DNA of 64,000 nucleotides from Longimicrobium terrae (lineage in GTDB: Bacteria; Gemmatimonadota; Gemmatimonadetes; Longimicrobiales; Longimicrobiaceae): NCBI RefSeq assembly GCF_014202995.1, contig NZ_JACHIA010000001.1, forward strand, positions 682,001-746,000. The letters run 5' to 3'. This document shows positions 9,212-18,483 of this stretch, piece by piece; within the stretch, counting starts at the first letter, position 1, and every line of letters begins with the position of its first letter. The notes beneath the pieces were generated by a model. It had not been told where the DNA came from and made no database searches. It saw nothing but the letters and a program-made list of their open reading frames with translations. Both the position numbers and the translations under genes were made by a program.

Positions 9212-11719
9212 ATGCACAACCGCATCATCCCGGCGGAAGCGGACCGCGCGTCCGGCCGCACCGGGGATTGTTCGATAGATCAGCAGCCCTCCCGCGCCGC
9301 ACTGCCGCGCGTTCTCAGACGCCTCGCCATCCTCGCCCTCGCGCTTGGCGCCATCGGGGGAACCCGCGCACCCGCGGCCGCGCAGGCGGGCACCGGCCGG
9401 GTGCAGGGCCGCGTGGTCGCCGCGGAAACGGGAGAGCCGCTGGCCGGCGTGCGCGTTTCGCTGGCCGGCACCGCGCAGGGCACCGTGAGCGACGCGGTCG
9501 GGGCGTGGCGCCTGAACGGCGTGGCCGCGGGCGAGCAGACCATCATCCTGCAGGCGATCGGGCGCGCGGCGCTGCGGCTGAACGCCAGCGTCCGCGCCGG
9601 AAGCACGGTGGAGCTGAACGCCCGCCTGGCCCCCGCCGCGCTGATGGTGGATTCGCTGGTGGTGACGGCGGAACGCACCTTCGCATTCACGCGCGACGTG
9701 GAATCCGCGTCGCGGCTGGGGCTTACCGTGCGCGAGATCCCCGCGACGGTCAACGTAATCACCCAGGGATACATGAAGCGCCGCGGCCTGCGCACCGTGA
9801 CCGAGGCGTACAACGCGGCGCCCGGCGTGAGCGCGGGCAACATCCCCGGCTCCCCCGCCACGCTCTCCATGCGCGGCATAACCTTCGGCGGCAACGCGTA
9901 CCTGATGGATGGCGTGCGCGTCACCAACTCGGACTTCATCTCCCGCAACTGGGACACCTGGAACTACGAGTCCATCGAAGTGCTCAAGGGCCCCGCGTCG
10001 GTGCTGTACGGCGTGGGCGTGCTGGGCGGCGCCGTGAACCTGATCCCCAAGCGCGCGTCGTTCGGCGACGACCACAGCGAGGCGCTGCTGAGCGCGGGCA
10101 GCTTTGGCACGTACCGCGTGGCGGCGGGGGCCAACCGCGCCGTGAGCGACCAGGTGGCGGTGCGCGGCGACGTGGAATACAGCCGCTCCGCGGGATGGGT
10201 GGACCGCACGGGACGCGAGCAGGGGCAGGCCAAGGTGGACGTCCTTTATCAGCCAATGGACGCGCTGCAGCTGGAGCTGAGCGCCGACTACGCGCGCGAC
10301 GACTACGGCACGGCGTACTTCGGCCAGCCGCTCACCGCCCCAGGGATCGCGCGCCATCCCACGGACGTGGTGAAGGCGGAAAACGGACTGGTGCTGGACC
10401 GGGCGCTGCGCACGGCCAACTACGACGTCACGGACGGGTTGATGGACAGCGAATCGTACTGGCTGCGGTCGCGCGCCTCGTACCAGCCCACGCCGCGCCT
10501 GCGCATCGTGAACGACCTCAGCCGCTACGATGGCGACCGGCACTGGTCCAACGCCGAGGACTTCTCGTTCAACGCCGAAACGGGGCTGCTGGACCGCACC
10601 ACGACGCGCATCGACCACGACCACCAGTTCTGGATGGAGCGTGCCTACCTGAACTGGGACCTGCGCCGCAACGGCCTGGGGCACCGCCTGAGCGCCGGCT
10701 TCGAGCACGGGGAAACGGACTTCTTCACGCCTCGCCGCTTTGGCGAGACCACGGCGGTGGACCCGTTCGCGCCCGTCCGCGGCACCTTTCCGGCGGACAC
10801 GCGCGAGAACTTCTCGTCGCGCGTGGACTTTGAGACGGACCTGGCGGAAACGGCGCTGTTCCTGGAAGAAGCGTTCGACGTTACCGACCGCCTGCTGCTG
10901 GTGGGCGGGCTGCGCTACGACCGCATCGCCGTCGACCGTACCGTCGATGACCTGAACGCCGGCACCGAGAGCCGCTTCGACCGCACCTTTTCCCCGCTCA
11001 GCTGGCGCGTGGGCGCGGTGGTCGACGTCCACGCGTCCACGCAGCTGTTCGGGCAGTACACGGCGGCCGTCACGCCGGTGAGCTCGTTTCTGACGCTGAG
11101 CCAGAGCCGCGCGGGGTTCGATCTGAGCCGCGGCACGTCCATGGAAGCGGGGCTCAAGAGCACCTTTTACGACGACCGTGTGGCGCTGACCGCGTCGGTG
11201 TACCGGCTGCGGCAGAGCGACATCCTCACCCGCGATCCCAGCGACTTTGCGCTCACCGTGCAGGGCGGCGAAAAGTCCAGCACGGGCGCGGAGCTGGCGT
11301 TCTACGCGGGCCTTACGCAGCGGCTGCGCGTGGACGGCAACCTGGCCGTACTGGATGCGCGCTTCGATGAACTGCTGGCGGGCGGCGGCGTGAACCTGCG
11401 CGGCAACACGCCGGCGAACGTGCCGGAGCGGGTGGCCAACGGCAACGCGTGGTACGTGCTTCCCGGGCTCCCCGTCACACTGGGCGCGAACGTGACCTCG
11501 GCGGGCGGATTCTACACGGATGACGCCAACACCGTCCGTGTGAGCGGCTACACGGTGTGGGGCGCCTCGGTGAGCCACGACTCGCGCTGGGGCACGGTGA
11601 CGCTGCGGGCGCGCAACCTGGCGGACCGCTTCTACGCGGAATGGTCCGGCTACAGCCCCACGCAGATCTACGTGGGCGAGCCGCGCAGCGTGGAGATCGC
11701 CTGGACGGGGCGCTTCTGA
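9212..11719 (+). CDS. TonB-dependent outer-membrane receptor with carboxypeptidase-regulatory-like N-terminal domain
   Basis: The 835-residue protein starts with a long N-terminus and a hydrophobic signal segment (about residues 36-50) ending APAAAQA. A small beta domain follows (GRVQGRVVAAETGEPLAGV, about 62-145), of the carboxypeptidase-regulatory type common in receptors of this bacterial group. The plug domain has PATVNVITQGYM, TLSMRGITFGGNAYLMDGVR and IEVLKGPASVLYGVGVLGG. A 22-strand-type barrel fills the rest and ends in IAWTGRF, an aromatic outer-membrane C-terminus. The plug resembles siderophore/metallophore receptors. The ATG at 9212 is preferred over an earlier GTG. The next gene begins on the last base of its stop, so both are co-translated. 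The ligand is unknown; the neighbours suggest a metal complex. Confidence 0.9.
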   Translation: MHNRIIPAEADRASGRTGDCSIDQQPSRAALPRVLRRLAILALALGAIGGTRAPAAAQAGTGRVQGRVVAAETGEPLAGVRVSLAGTAQGTVSDAVGAWRLNGVAAGEQTIILQAIGRAALRLNASVRAGSTVELNARLAPAALMVDSLVVTAERTFAFTRDVESASRLGLTVREIPATVNVITQGYMKRRGLRTVTEAYNAAPGVSAGNIPGSPATLSMRGITFGGNAYLMDGVRVTNSDFISRNWDTWNYESIEVLKGPASVLYGVGVLGGAVNLIPKRASFGDDHSEALLSAGSFGTYRVAAGANRAVSDQVAVRGDVEYSRSAGWVDRTGREQGQAKVDVLYQPMDALQLELSADYARDDYGTAYFGQPLTAPGIARHPTDVVKAENGLVLDRALRTANYDVTDGLMDSESYWLRSRASYQPTPRLRIVNDLSRYDGDRHWSNAEDFSFNAETGLLDRTTTRIDHDHQFWMERAYLNWDLRRNGLGHRLSAGFEHGETDFFTPRRFGETTAVDPFAPVRGTFPADTRENFSSRVDFETDLAETALFLEEAFDVTDRLLLVGGLRYDRIAVDRTVDDLNAGTESRFDRTFSPLSWRVGAVVDVHASTQLFGQYTAAVTPVSSFLTLSQSRAGFDLSRGTSMEAGLKSTFYDDRVALTASVYRLRQSDILTRDPSDFALTVQGGEKSSTGAELAFYAGLTQRLRVDGNLAVLDARFDELLAGGGVNLRGNTPANVPERVANGNAWYVLPGLPVTLGANVTSAGGFYTDDANTVRVSGYTVWGASVSHDSRWGTVTLRARNLADRFYAEWSGYSPTQIYVGEPRSVEIAWTGRF

Positions 11720-13041
11720 TGATGACCATCCACACGAGCAACCCGGCCCCGCGTTCCTCCGCGAGCCACGGACGCGCGCCGATGATCGCCAGCGTTTCGC
11801 GCCATGGAACGATGATCGCCATCGTTCTCGCGGCGCTGGCCGCGTGCACCGGCGAGACCGCGCCGCCGCCGCCGATGGCGACCATCGCCGTCCCCGCCGC
11901 GGCGGGAAGCGGGATGTACACGCTGACGCAGGCGCCGGACGCGGAATCCACGCTGAGCTGGGTGCAGAGCGACTCCGTATCGAAGACCAGCGTCTTGCGC
12001 GCATCCACCTTTCGCGACGGGGGATGGACCGCGCCGCGCACCATCTCCACCGGAACCGGCTGGTTTCTCAACTGGGCGGACCGGCCCAGCGTTACGGGAC
12101 TTCCCGGCGGCGCGACGGCCGCGCACTGGCTGGAAACCAACCCCGGAACCGCGCCCAGCGCCTACACCTACGGAATCAAGGTCGCGTACTCGGCGGACGG
12201 AGGCGCGAACTGGAAGCGCGTTCACCACGCCGGGCGCGGCTTCCGGGGAAAGAACCAGTACACGGGCTTCCTTTCCTTCCTCCCCGGGCGCGACGGCTTT
12301 CTGGCCGCGTACCTGACGCCCCCCGCGGAAGCCGCCGCCGCGCCGTCCGCGCACTCCGCGGAAGACCATGAGCACCGGATGACGCTGCGCGTGGCGGAGT
12401 TCGGCCCCGGCGGGCAGCTGCGGAGCGACGTGCAGCTGGATTCCAGCACCTGCACCTGCTGCCCGCTGGGGATGGCGCAGGCGGAGGCGGGGCCGGTGGT
12501 GGTGTACCGCGACCGCTGGCCGGGCGAGGTGCGCGACGTGTCCATCATCCGCCGCGTGAACGGCCGGTGGACGGAGCCGCGCCCGGTTCACCGCGACGGC
12601 TGGGTCTTTCCCGGCTGCCCCACGAACGGTCCTGTGGTGGCGGCGAAGGGACGGCGCGTGGCCGTGGCCTGGTTTACGGGGGTGGATGACAGGCCGGAGG
12701 TGCGCCTGGCCTTTTCGGCGGATGGCGGCGAGACGTTCGGCGCGCCGGTGCGGATCAGCGCCACGCGGGCCGTGGGATACGCGGGGCTGGTGATGCTGGA
12801 GGATGGAGGCGCCGCCGTGAGCTGGATGGAGGCCGGGGCCGGCTCCGCACCCGCGCTGCGCATCCGCCGCGTGTCCCCGGACGGCAAGCCGGGTTCCCCC
12901 GTCCAGGTCGCGGCGGTCGCGGGCGGGCGGTCCGGGGGCATGCCGCAGCTGGGACGTTCGGGGGATGGGCTGCTCCTCGTCTGGAAGAGCGGCCAGGAAC
13001 TGCGGAGCGCCATCGTCCCCGTCGCCCGGCTGGGATCGTAG
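11719..13041 (+). CDS. Sialidase-like (BNR-type) beta-propeller lipoprotein with Cys cluster
   Basis: The 440-residue protein has a signal peptide with lipobox (MIAIVLAALAAC), so it is probably anchored in a membrane facing the periplasm or surface. The body repeats the Asp-box idea seen in sialidase-type propellers: AYSADGGANWKRV and AFSADGGETFGAPV. Between them is CTCCPLGMAQ, a dense Cys motif, and later GCPTNGPVV. The Asp-boxes identify a fold, not an enzyme; no sialidase active site is evident. Start and receptor stop overlap (TGATG), so it belongs to the receptor transcript. The CTCC motif echoes the CTCLGSC motif of the small protein two genes upstream, which supports a shared metal-related role. 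A tandem repeat array starts at its stop codon. Confidence 0.75.
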   Translation: MMTIHTSNPAPRSSASHGRAPMIASVSRHGTMIAIVLAALAACTGETAPPPPMATIAVPAAAGSGMYTLTQAPDAESTLSWVQSDSVSKTSVLRASTFRDGGWTAPRTISTGTGWFLNWADRPSVTGLPGGATAAHWLETNPGTAPSAYTYGIKVAYSADGGANWKRVHHAGRGFRGKNQYTGFLSFLPGRDGFLAAYLTPPAEAAAAPSAHSAEDHEHRMTLRVAEFGPGGQLRSDVQLDSSTCTCCPLGMAQAEAGPVVVYRDRWPGEVRDVSIIRRVNGRWTEPRPVHRDGWVFPGCPTNGPVVAAKGRRVAVAWFTGVDDRPEVRLAFSADGGETFGAPVRISATRAVGYAGLVMLEDGGAAVSWMEAGAGSAPALRIRRVSPDGKPGSPVQVAAVAGGRSGGMPQLGRSGDGLLLVWKSGQELRSAIVPVARLGS

Positions 13042-13265
13042 CGAATGCCCGCGCTTACGCCCACCGGCGCAAAACCGTGCGAATGCCTGCATGTACGCCT
13101 AAAGGCGTAAGGCCGTGCGAGTGCCTGCGCATGCGCCTGACGGCACGAAAACGTGCGAATGCCTGCATTTACGCCTAACGGCGTAGAGCCGTGCGAGTGC
13201 CTGTACTACACCTCGCGGCGTAACGCCGTGCGAGTGCGTGCGCATGCGCCTGACGGCGCTCTCCC
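13041..13265. repeat. Tandem array of about six 38-bp units
   Basis: Imperfect units begin GTGCGAATGCCTGC or GTGCGAGTGCCTGC at 13077, 13115, 13153, 13191 and 13228, preceded by a diverged unit at 13041. Several units carry a central dyad of the type TACGCCTAAAGGCGTA. There are no spacers of independent sequence, so it is not a CRISPR array. It fills most of the 330-base gap between two convergent genes. Confidence 0.8.
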
Positions 13266-13310
13266 GACGCGGCGACGGATGGGAACGCCGCGCAGGACCG
13301 AGGGCGCACA

Positions 13311-13347
13311 AAAAAGCGGGGACACGGCGCTGCCGTGTCCCCGCTTT
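13311..13347 (-). terminator. Strong intrinsic terminator between convergent genes
   Basis: AAAGCGGGGACACGGC (13313-13328) pairs perfectly with GCCGTGTCCCCGCTTT (13332-13347) around a three-base loop. On the minus strand the stem is followed by an uninterrupted T-run, so it terminates the E1 gene that ends at 13372. The plus-strand side has only three T residues, so it may work weakly in the other direction as well. Confidence 0.85.
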
Positions 13348-13371
13348 CCGTCCTGAACGGACCCGCCGTGC

Positions 13372-15804
13372 TCAGCTTCCGATGTCCGGGAAGTCGCGCG
13401 GGTTGGTCTCCTGCATCAGCCCGTACACCGCGTCGAACACGTCCTCGGCGTTGGGCTTGGACCAGTAGTCGCCGTCGCGGCCGTACGGCGCGCGGTGCTC
13501 GGCGGCGGCAAGGGTGCGGGGCAGCGCGTCCAGCCAGTGGAATCCGCCCTGCTTCTCCAGCACTTCCTGCATCATGTACGCGCTGGCGCCGCCCGGCACG
13601 TCCTCATCCAGAAACAGCACGCGATTCGTCTTCTGCAGCGACTTCACGATGTCGCCCTGGATGTCGAACGGCAGCAGCGACTGCACGTCGATCACCTCCA
13701 CGTCGATGCCGGCGCTGTCCTGCAGCATCTTGGCCGCCTGGAGCGCGACGGCGCAGCACGCGCCGTAGGTGACGACCGTAACGTCGCGCCCCGGCCGCAG
13801 CGTCTCCACCACGCCGATGGGCGTGGTGAACGTGCCGATGTTGGAGGGCAGCTTCTCCTTGAGCCGGTACCCGTTCAGCACCTCCACCACCACGGCCGGG
13901 TCGTCGGAGCGCAGCAGCAGGTTGTAGAAGCCGGCGGCGCGCGTCATGTCGCGCGGAACGAGGACGTGCATGCCGCGCAGGGCGTGCACCATCATCCCCA
14001 TGGGCGATCCGGAGTGCCAGATCCCCACCAGCCGGTGCCCGCGCGTGCGCACGATGACCGGTGCCTTCTGCCCGCCCTTGGTGCGGTAGCGCAACGTGGC
14101 CAGGTCGTCGCTCATCACCTGAAGCGCGTACAGCAGGTAGTCCAGGTACTGGATTTCGGCGATGGGACGCAGCCCGCGCATCGCCATCCCGATGGCCTGC
14201 CCCACGATGGTGGCCTCGCGGATGCCGGCGTCGCCCACGCGCATTTCGCCAAAGCGCGCCTGCAGGTCCACGAAGCCCTGGTTCACGTCGCCCAGCTTGC
14301 CCACGTCCTCGCCGAACGCGATCACGCGCGGATCGCGCTCCAGAGCCGCGGCAAACGCGGCGTTCAGGATCTTGTAGCCGTCCACCTCCGCCGCGCCCTC
14401 GCCGTACTCCGGCGCCTCGTACGCCACGCGCATCGGCGACTCGTCCGACTCCGACAGCAGCAGCGAATGGAAGCGGTCCTGCTCCAGCGGCTTCTGCTCG
14501 CGGCGCCAGTCCACCAGCGGCTGGCGCACGCGGTCGCTTTCGCCGCGCACGGCCACCAGCGCGCGGTGCATGGATACAGCGATGTCGCGGCGCAGCGGGT
14601 CGCGGCGCTTGGCCAGTTCGTCGCGCGCGGCGGCCACCTGCGCGCGCGCCGGCTCGCTCGCGGCTTCGGCGGCGGCGGCCAGCAGCGCCGTGGCGGCCTC
14701 GGCTTCACGGCGGATGGGCGACTGGTACGCCTCCCAGGCCTCGTCGCGCGCCTGGCGCACGTGTTCGGCCTCTTCCTTTTCCAGCGCGGCGAGCTCGTCC
14801 TCGGTGGTGATGCCCTGCTCCAGCATCCACGCGCGCATGCGGGCCAGCCCGTCGTGCTCCTTTTCCCATCCCAGGCGCTCGGCGGACTTGTAGCGCTCGT
14901 GGCTGCCGGAGGTGCTGTGGCCGAACGGCTGCGTCAGTTCAATGACGTGCACCAGCGCCGGAACGTGCTCCGTGCGCACGACTTCGGTGATGCGCTGGTA
15001 CGTGTCGACGAGCGCCGGGTAGTCCCACCCGCGCACGACCTCGATCTCGAAGCCCTTGGGGCTTTCCTCGCTGCGCTGGAATCCGGCGATCAGCTCGCTG
15101 ATGCTGTCCTTGGCCACCTGCAGCTCGTTGGGCACCGAGATGCCGTAGCCGTCGTCCCACACGGAGACGAGCATGGGGACCTGAAGGACGCCCGCGGCGT
15201 TGAGCGTTTCCCAGAAGATCCCCTCGGCGCACGACGCGTTGCCGATGGTGCCGAAGGCGATTTCGTCGCCGTTGCGGCTGAACTGCGTCATCTCGCGCAG
15301 GTCCTCCAACTCGCGGTACAGCTTGGAGGCGTACGCCAGCCCCAGCAGGCGCGGCATCTGCGAGCCGGTGGGGGACGCGTCGGCGGAGGACTGCGGGCCG
15401 TCCGTCAGGGTGCCGAAGCGGCCCTGGGCGTCCACCATGCGCGTGCCGAAGTGCGCGTTCATTCCGCGGCCGCCGGACGCGGGCTCGGCTTCCACGTCGG
15501 TGTGGGCGTTGAGCTGGGCAAAGAACTGGCGCACGTCCAGCAGCCCCAGCGCGAACATGAGCGTCTGGTCGCGATAGTAGCCGGCGCGCACGTCGCCGGC
15601 GCGGATGGAGCGGGCCAGGGCGACCTGGGCCACTTCCTTGCCGTCGCCAAAGATGCCGAACATCGCGCGGCCCAGCATCACCTCGCCGCGCGCGAGCACG
15701 CTGACCTGGCGGCTGCGGTACGCGATCCGGTAGTCGTGGACCACGTCGCCGGGCGCCAGCGCCTCAGCCGCGGTTGCTTCGGTGGTCGTACTCGACATCG
15801 ACAT
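13372..15804 (-). CDS. Fused alpha/beta E1 of a 2-oxoacid dehydrogenase (branched-chain type)
   Basis: The 810-residue protein joins both E1 chains. The N-terminal part (to about residue 330) is E1 alpha-like: YYRDQTLMFALGLLDVRQFF, and a thiamine-diphosphate region GDEIAFGTIGNASCAEG followed by DDGYGIS. A charged helical linker rich in Glu, Ala and Arg follows (about 330-470). The C-terminal part is E1 beta-like: IAFGEDVGKLGDVNQGF, EIQYLDYL, and RTRGHRLVGIWHS. The enzyme would decarboxylate a 2-oxo acid and pass the acyl group to an E2 lipoyl protein. Branched-chain oxoacids are the best guess from the alpha-type region. E2 and E3 are not in the window. GAGGAAAC precedes the ATG at good spacing. 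A strong terminator lies just after the stop. Confidence 0.85.
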   Translation of the reverse strand: MSMSSTTTEATAAEALAPGDVVHDYRIAYRSRQVSVLARGEVMLGRAMFGIFGDGKEVAQVALARSIRAGDVRAGYYRDQTLMFALGLLDVRQFFAQLNAHTDVEAEPASGGRGMNAHFGTRMVDAQGRFGTLTDGPQSSADASPTGSQMPRLLGLAYASKLYRELEDLREMTQFSRNGDEIAFGTIGNASCAEGIFWETLNAAGVLQVPMLVSVWDDGYGISVPNELQVAKDSISELIAGFQRSEESPKGFEIEVVRGWDYPALVDTYQRITEVVRTEHVPALVHVIELTQPFGHSTSGSHERYKSAERLGWEKEHDGLARMRAWMLEQGITTEDELAALEKEEAEHVRQARDEAWEAYQSPIRREAEAATALLAAAAEAASEPARAQVAAARDELAKRRDPLRRDIAVSMHRALVAVRGESDRVRQPLVDWRREQKPLEQDRFHSLLLSESDESPMRVAYEAPEYGEGAAEVDGYKILNAAFAAALERDPRVIAFGEDVGKLGDVNQGFVDLQARFGEMRVGDAGIREATIVGQAIGMAMRGLRPIAEIQYLDYLLYALQVMSDDLATLRYRTKGGQKAPVIVRTRGHRLVGIWHSGSPMGMMVHALRGMHVLVPRDMTRAAGFYNLLLRSDDPAVVVEVLNGYRLKEKLPSNIGTFTTPIGVVETLRPGRDVTVVTYGACCAVALQAAKMLQDSAGIDVEVIDVQSLLPFDIQGDIVKSLQKTNRVLFLDEDVPGGASAYMMQEVLEKQGGFHWLDALPRTLAAAEHRAPYGRDGDYWSKPNAEDVFDAVYGLMQETNPRDFPDIGS

Positions 15805-16199
15805 CAGTTTCCTCAGCTATGATGGTTTCAGCCCGGCCGTACGATTGCCTGAATGAGCCGGGCGCCTGATCGTTCCCATGGCGCAGCCCCTGTCCGGCAC
15901 GTCCCGGTCCCGGGGGACGGACGTGCGCCGCACGCGTACACTTCTCCGCGCCGGGCGGTCGCGAGCCCGGCAAATTGGCCCCGGAGCCGCGGTGCCGCAA
16001 TCATCCCCGACCCGACAGCGGTGGTACGGCGGCTTCCACGGCGGAGGCAGCGGGGGTGGATGGATAATCTTTGCGGCCAGCGCCGGGCATATTCTTGCAC
16101 TCCCGCAGAACCTCGCACCGGCGGGGCAGCGGCCCGGGCCCGTCCGCCCGGCGCCCTGCGCGGGCCGCCGAAGACTACTCAGGCACACGATTGTCGATC
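15805..16199. other. Intergenic region between divergent genes, nothing recognised
   Basis: These 395 bases separate the E1 gene (minus) from a small plus-strand ORF. They must hold the E1 promoter. I could not identify convincing -35/-10 boxes, a regulatory palindrome or an RNA structure. Confidence 0.4.
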
Positions 16200-16376
16200 A
16201 TGACCAGACCCGTCGCGCAGATGACGCCGGCCGAGCTTTACGAGCACTTCACCGCCGATGACCTGAAGGCCATGGTGGATTCCGTGGCGGATGACCCCGA
16301 CTTTGATCCCGGGTTCCGCCAGCGGATCACCGACGCCGCGGCGATGGCCGGCCACGCGGTGAGCGCCCCCGCGTAG
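16200..16376 (+). CDS. Small protein of unknown function (58 residues)
   Basis: The ORF begins MTRPVAQMTPAELYEHFTAD and continues as an acidic, helical-looking sequence ending in AGHAVSAPA. Codon use (G/C in third positions) matches real genes of the window, and an intrinsic terminator lies about 155 bases downstream on the same strand. There is no signal peptide or membrane segment. I do not recognise a family. A longer in-frame version starting upstream is less likely because that part has no protein-like pattern. Confidence 0.5.
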   Translation: MTRPVAQMTPAELYEHFTADDLKAMVDSVADDPDFDPGFRQRITDAAAMAGHAVSAPA

Positions 16377-16532
16377 GCGCGGGCGCACGTGACAGGCCCG
16401 ACCGTCCGCGCGGCCGACAATCTGGCGCCGGAGGCCCGCCGCCGGGTAGGGGCGGATGAACGGCGCGGCAGATGGGGATCGGCTGGCGGTGGTGCAGAGA
16501 TCCTGATTCGCGTCCATCGGGATGAGCGAAGA

Positions 16533-16563
16533 CCCCGCGGCGGTTCCGCCGCGGGGCCTTTTT
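16533..16563 (+). terminator. Intrinsic terminator
   Basis: CCCCGCGGCGG and CCGCCGCGGGG form an 11-base perfect dyad with a minimal loop, followed by CCTTTTT on the plus strand. It probably ends the transcript of the small ORF at 16200-16376. Confidence 0.75.
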
Positions 16564-16617
16564 GCGTCGAATGGAGGGAGCGTGGAGGCGTGGTTCTGCC
16601 CGGCGGCGGGCTGGGAG

Positions 16618-16955
16618 GCCCCTCCCCGTGCAAACTGCCGCACGGAGAGGGGAGAACTGCAGGTTGGTGTGCTGCGGACGGTTCGGTGCGGCCGCGGGCT
16701 CCCCTCTCCCCCCGGCCCCCTCTCCCGCAAGCGGGAGAGGGGGAGACCTCAGCGCGGGTATCGGGGGCGGCTCGGACCGGCGGGCATCGTCCCCGGCGGT
16801 TGAAACCGCACCTCGAAACACACGAAGTCCGCCTGCGCGGACTGCGGACACACCCTCGGCGCGGGTCCCATGCAGTTGAAGCCCCGAACGGCGCCTGTGG
16901 GCGTCGTGTCGGGGGTTCCCGCTGTCGGAGCGGCGGATTTATTCGCTCCAGGGAG
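16618..16955. repeat. Mosaic intergenic repeat, copy 4 (most complete)
   Basis: This copy holds all modules in order. First is the CCTCCCCGTGC / GCACGGAGAGG palindrome, then GAGAACTGCAGGTTGG and the CTCCCGCAAGCGGGAGAGG dyad. GCGGTTGAAACCGCACCTC with CACGAAGTCCGCCTGCGCGG comes next. Last is GCAGTTGAAGCCCCGAAC through GAGCGGCGGATTTATTCGCT. It occupies most of the 643-base gap 16377-17019. Besides the terminator at 16533, nothing else is recognised. Confidence 0.8.
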
Positions 16956-17019
16956 ACGGCCCGGCGCACGCGGCCGTTAACCGGACGGATGCTGCCGCGC
17001 CGCCTGCTGTCGAGCTGAC

Positions 17020-18366
17020 TCAATCGGGCGAGTCCGGCCCGCGCTCGGGGAGCGTGACCTCCACGCGGCATCCGCGCGCATCGACGCGGTTCTCCAGCGT
17101 GATGGTGCCGCCGTGCGCCTCCACGATCTGCCGGCTGAGCGCCAGACCGATCCCCGTGCCGTTGGGCTTAGTGGTAAAGAAGGGGACGAACAGGTTGTCC
17201 GTCGTCCCGATCCCCATCCCCTCATCCTCTACCCACAGCAGCAGTTCGCCGTCGCGCCACGACCAGCCCACCGCCACGCCCCCCTCCGTCTCCAGCGCCG
17301 CGTCCCCCGCGTTGCGCACCACGTTGATGAGCATCTGGTCCAGCTGGTCGCCATCCGCCCGCAGCGTGCACGGCGGCCCCTCGCGCACGGCCACGGGCAC
17401 GCGTCGCTCCAGACGCGCCACGCGCCGCACCCACTCGCCTACCTCCACCTGCTCGCGCCGTGGCGGCGGAAGGCGCGCCAGCCGCGCATACGACGACATG
17501 AAGCGCGAAAGCGCGGCGGAGCGACCGGCCACCACCGCCAGCCCCTGGCGCAGATCTTCTTCGCGGTCGTCGGGCGGCGGATCAGCGCGCAGCAGGTCGA
17601 GCAGCGAGCCGGCGATGGAGTTGATGGGCGCCAGCGAGTTGTTGATCTCGTGGCTCAGCACGCGCACCAGCCGCTGCCACGCCTGCCGCTCCTCCTCGCG
17701 CAGCGCGTGGCTCAGGTCGGTGAGCACCAGCAGCTCGTGCCGCTGGCCGCCCTGGCGAAAGGCGCGGCGCCGCACCTCCCACCGGCCGCTACCGCCGGCA
17801 AAGGCGTGGCGAAAGGTGCGCGTCGCCTGTCCGTGCAGGCACACGTCCAGCCCCAGTGCCTCCGCATCCAGCCCCAGAAGCCGTTCGGCGGGGCGGCCCA
17901 GCAGCCGCTCGCCCGTGCGGTTCACCAGCCGCAGCTTGCGGTCGGCGCTGAAGGCGAACACCGCCACGTCGATCTCCGCCATCACCGTGCTCAGCAGCGC
18001 CGAGGCCTCCAGGTTTCCCACCCGCTGCTCGCGCAGGGTGACGCTGAGCGCGTTGGCCTCCATCAGCGCCAGCCCCAGCGCGTCGTCGCCGCGCGCACCC
18101 GTGGCGCGAATGGCGAAGTCGCCGCGGCGCAGGGCGAACAGGAGGTTGGCCAGCGTCTGCAGCGGCCGCACCATCTGCGTGCGCACCATCCCCGCCAGCA
18201 TCACCGCCAATCCCACCAGGAGCGCGGCGACGATCCAGCGCACCAGCGGCGGCAGATTCACCGCGAACAGCAGAACGACCGCCGTCCCGGTGCCGGGAAC
18301 GGCGGTCAGCAGGGCCAGCGCATGAACGCGCTGCTCGTGGGTCAGGGGACGGCGGATACGTTTCAC
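17020..18366 (-). CDS. NtrY-type membrane sensor histidine kinase
   Basis: The 448-residue protein has two membrane segments near the N-terminus (about residues 14-60) and a HAMP-like linker. A PAS-like domain follows (VFAFSADRKLRLVNRTGERLLG, about 138-160). The phosphoacceptor motif is VLSHEINNSLAPINSI. ATP-binding boxes are present: N in INVVRNAGDAAL, G1 in VEDEGMGIG, F in LFVPFFTTKPNG and G2 in GTGIGLALSRQI. HEINNSLAP is typical of kinases that pair with sigma-54-dependent regulators. It lies 117 bases after the NtrC-type gene and is the last gene of the efflux block, so it probably senses the exported compound or envelope stress and controls that block. Confidence 0.9.
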   Translation of the reverse strand: MKRIRRPLTHEQRVHALALLTAVPGTGTAVVLLFAVNLPPLVRWIVAALLVGLAVMLAGMVRTQMVRPLQTLANLLFALRRGDFAIRATGARGDDALGLALMEANALSVTLREQRVGNLEASALLSTVMAEIDVAVFAFSADRKLRLVNRTGERLLGRPAERLLGLDAEALGLDVCLHGQATRTFRHAFAGGSGRWEVRRRAFRQGGQRHELLVLTDLSHALREEERQAWQRLVRVLSHEINNSLAPINSIAGSLLDLLRADPPPDDREEDLRQGLAVVAGRSAALSRFMSSYARLARLPPPRREQVEVGEWVRRVARLERRVPVAVREGPPCTLRADGDQLDQMLINVVRNAGDAALETEGGVAVGWSWRDGELLLWVEDEGMGIGTTDNLFVPFFTTKPNGTGIGLALSRQIVEAHGGTITLENRVDARGCRVEVTLPERGPDSPD

Positions 18367-18483
18367 GACAACGGGGACGGACGTGTGGCGGCAGCTTCAG
18401 CCCGGGCGGCGGATCGCGGCGGCGGGGCTCGGGAGACGGACGGCCGCCGTTACATCCAGCGAGCGCTCGTCCATCCAGCGAGG

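Noticed and set aside
11719-13041. Sialidase enzyme
   Set aside because: Asp-box repeats indicate only the propeller fold; no arginine triad or nucleophile pattern of sialidases could be identified.
13041-13265. CRISPR array
   Set aside because: Units are contiguous and imperfect with no unique spacers, and no cas gene is present.
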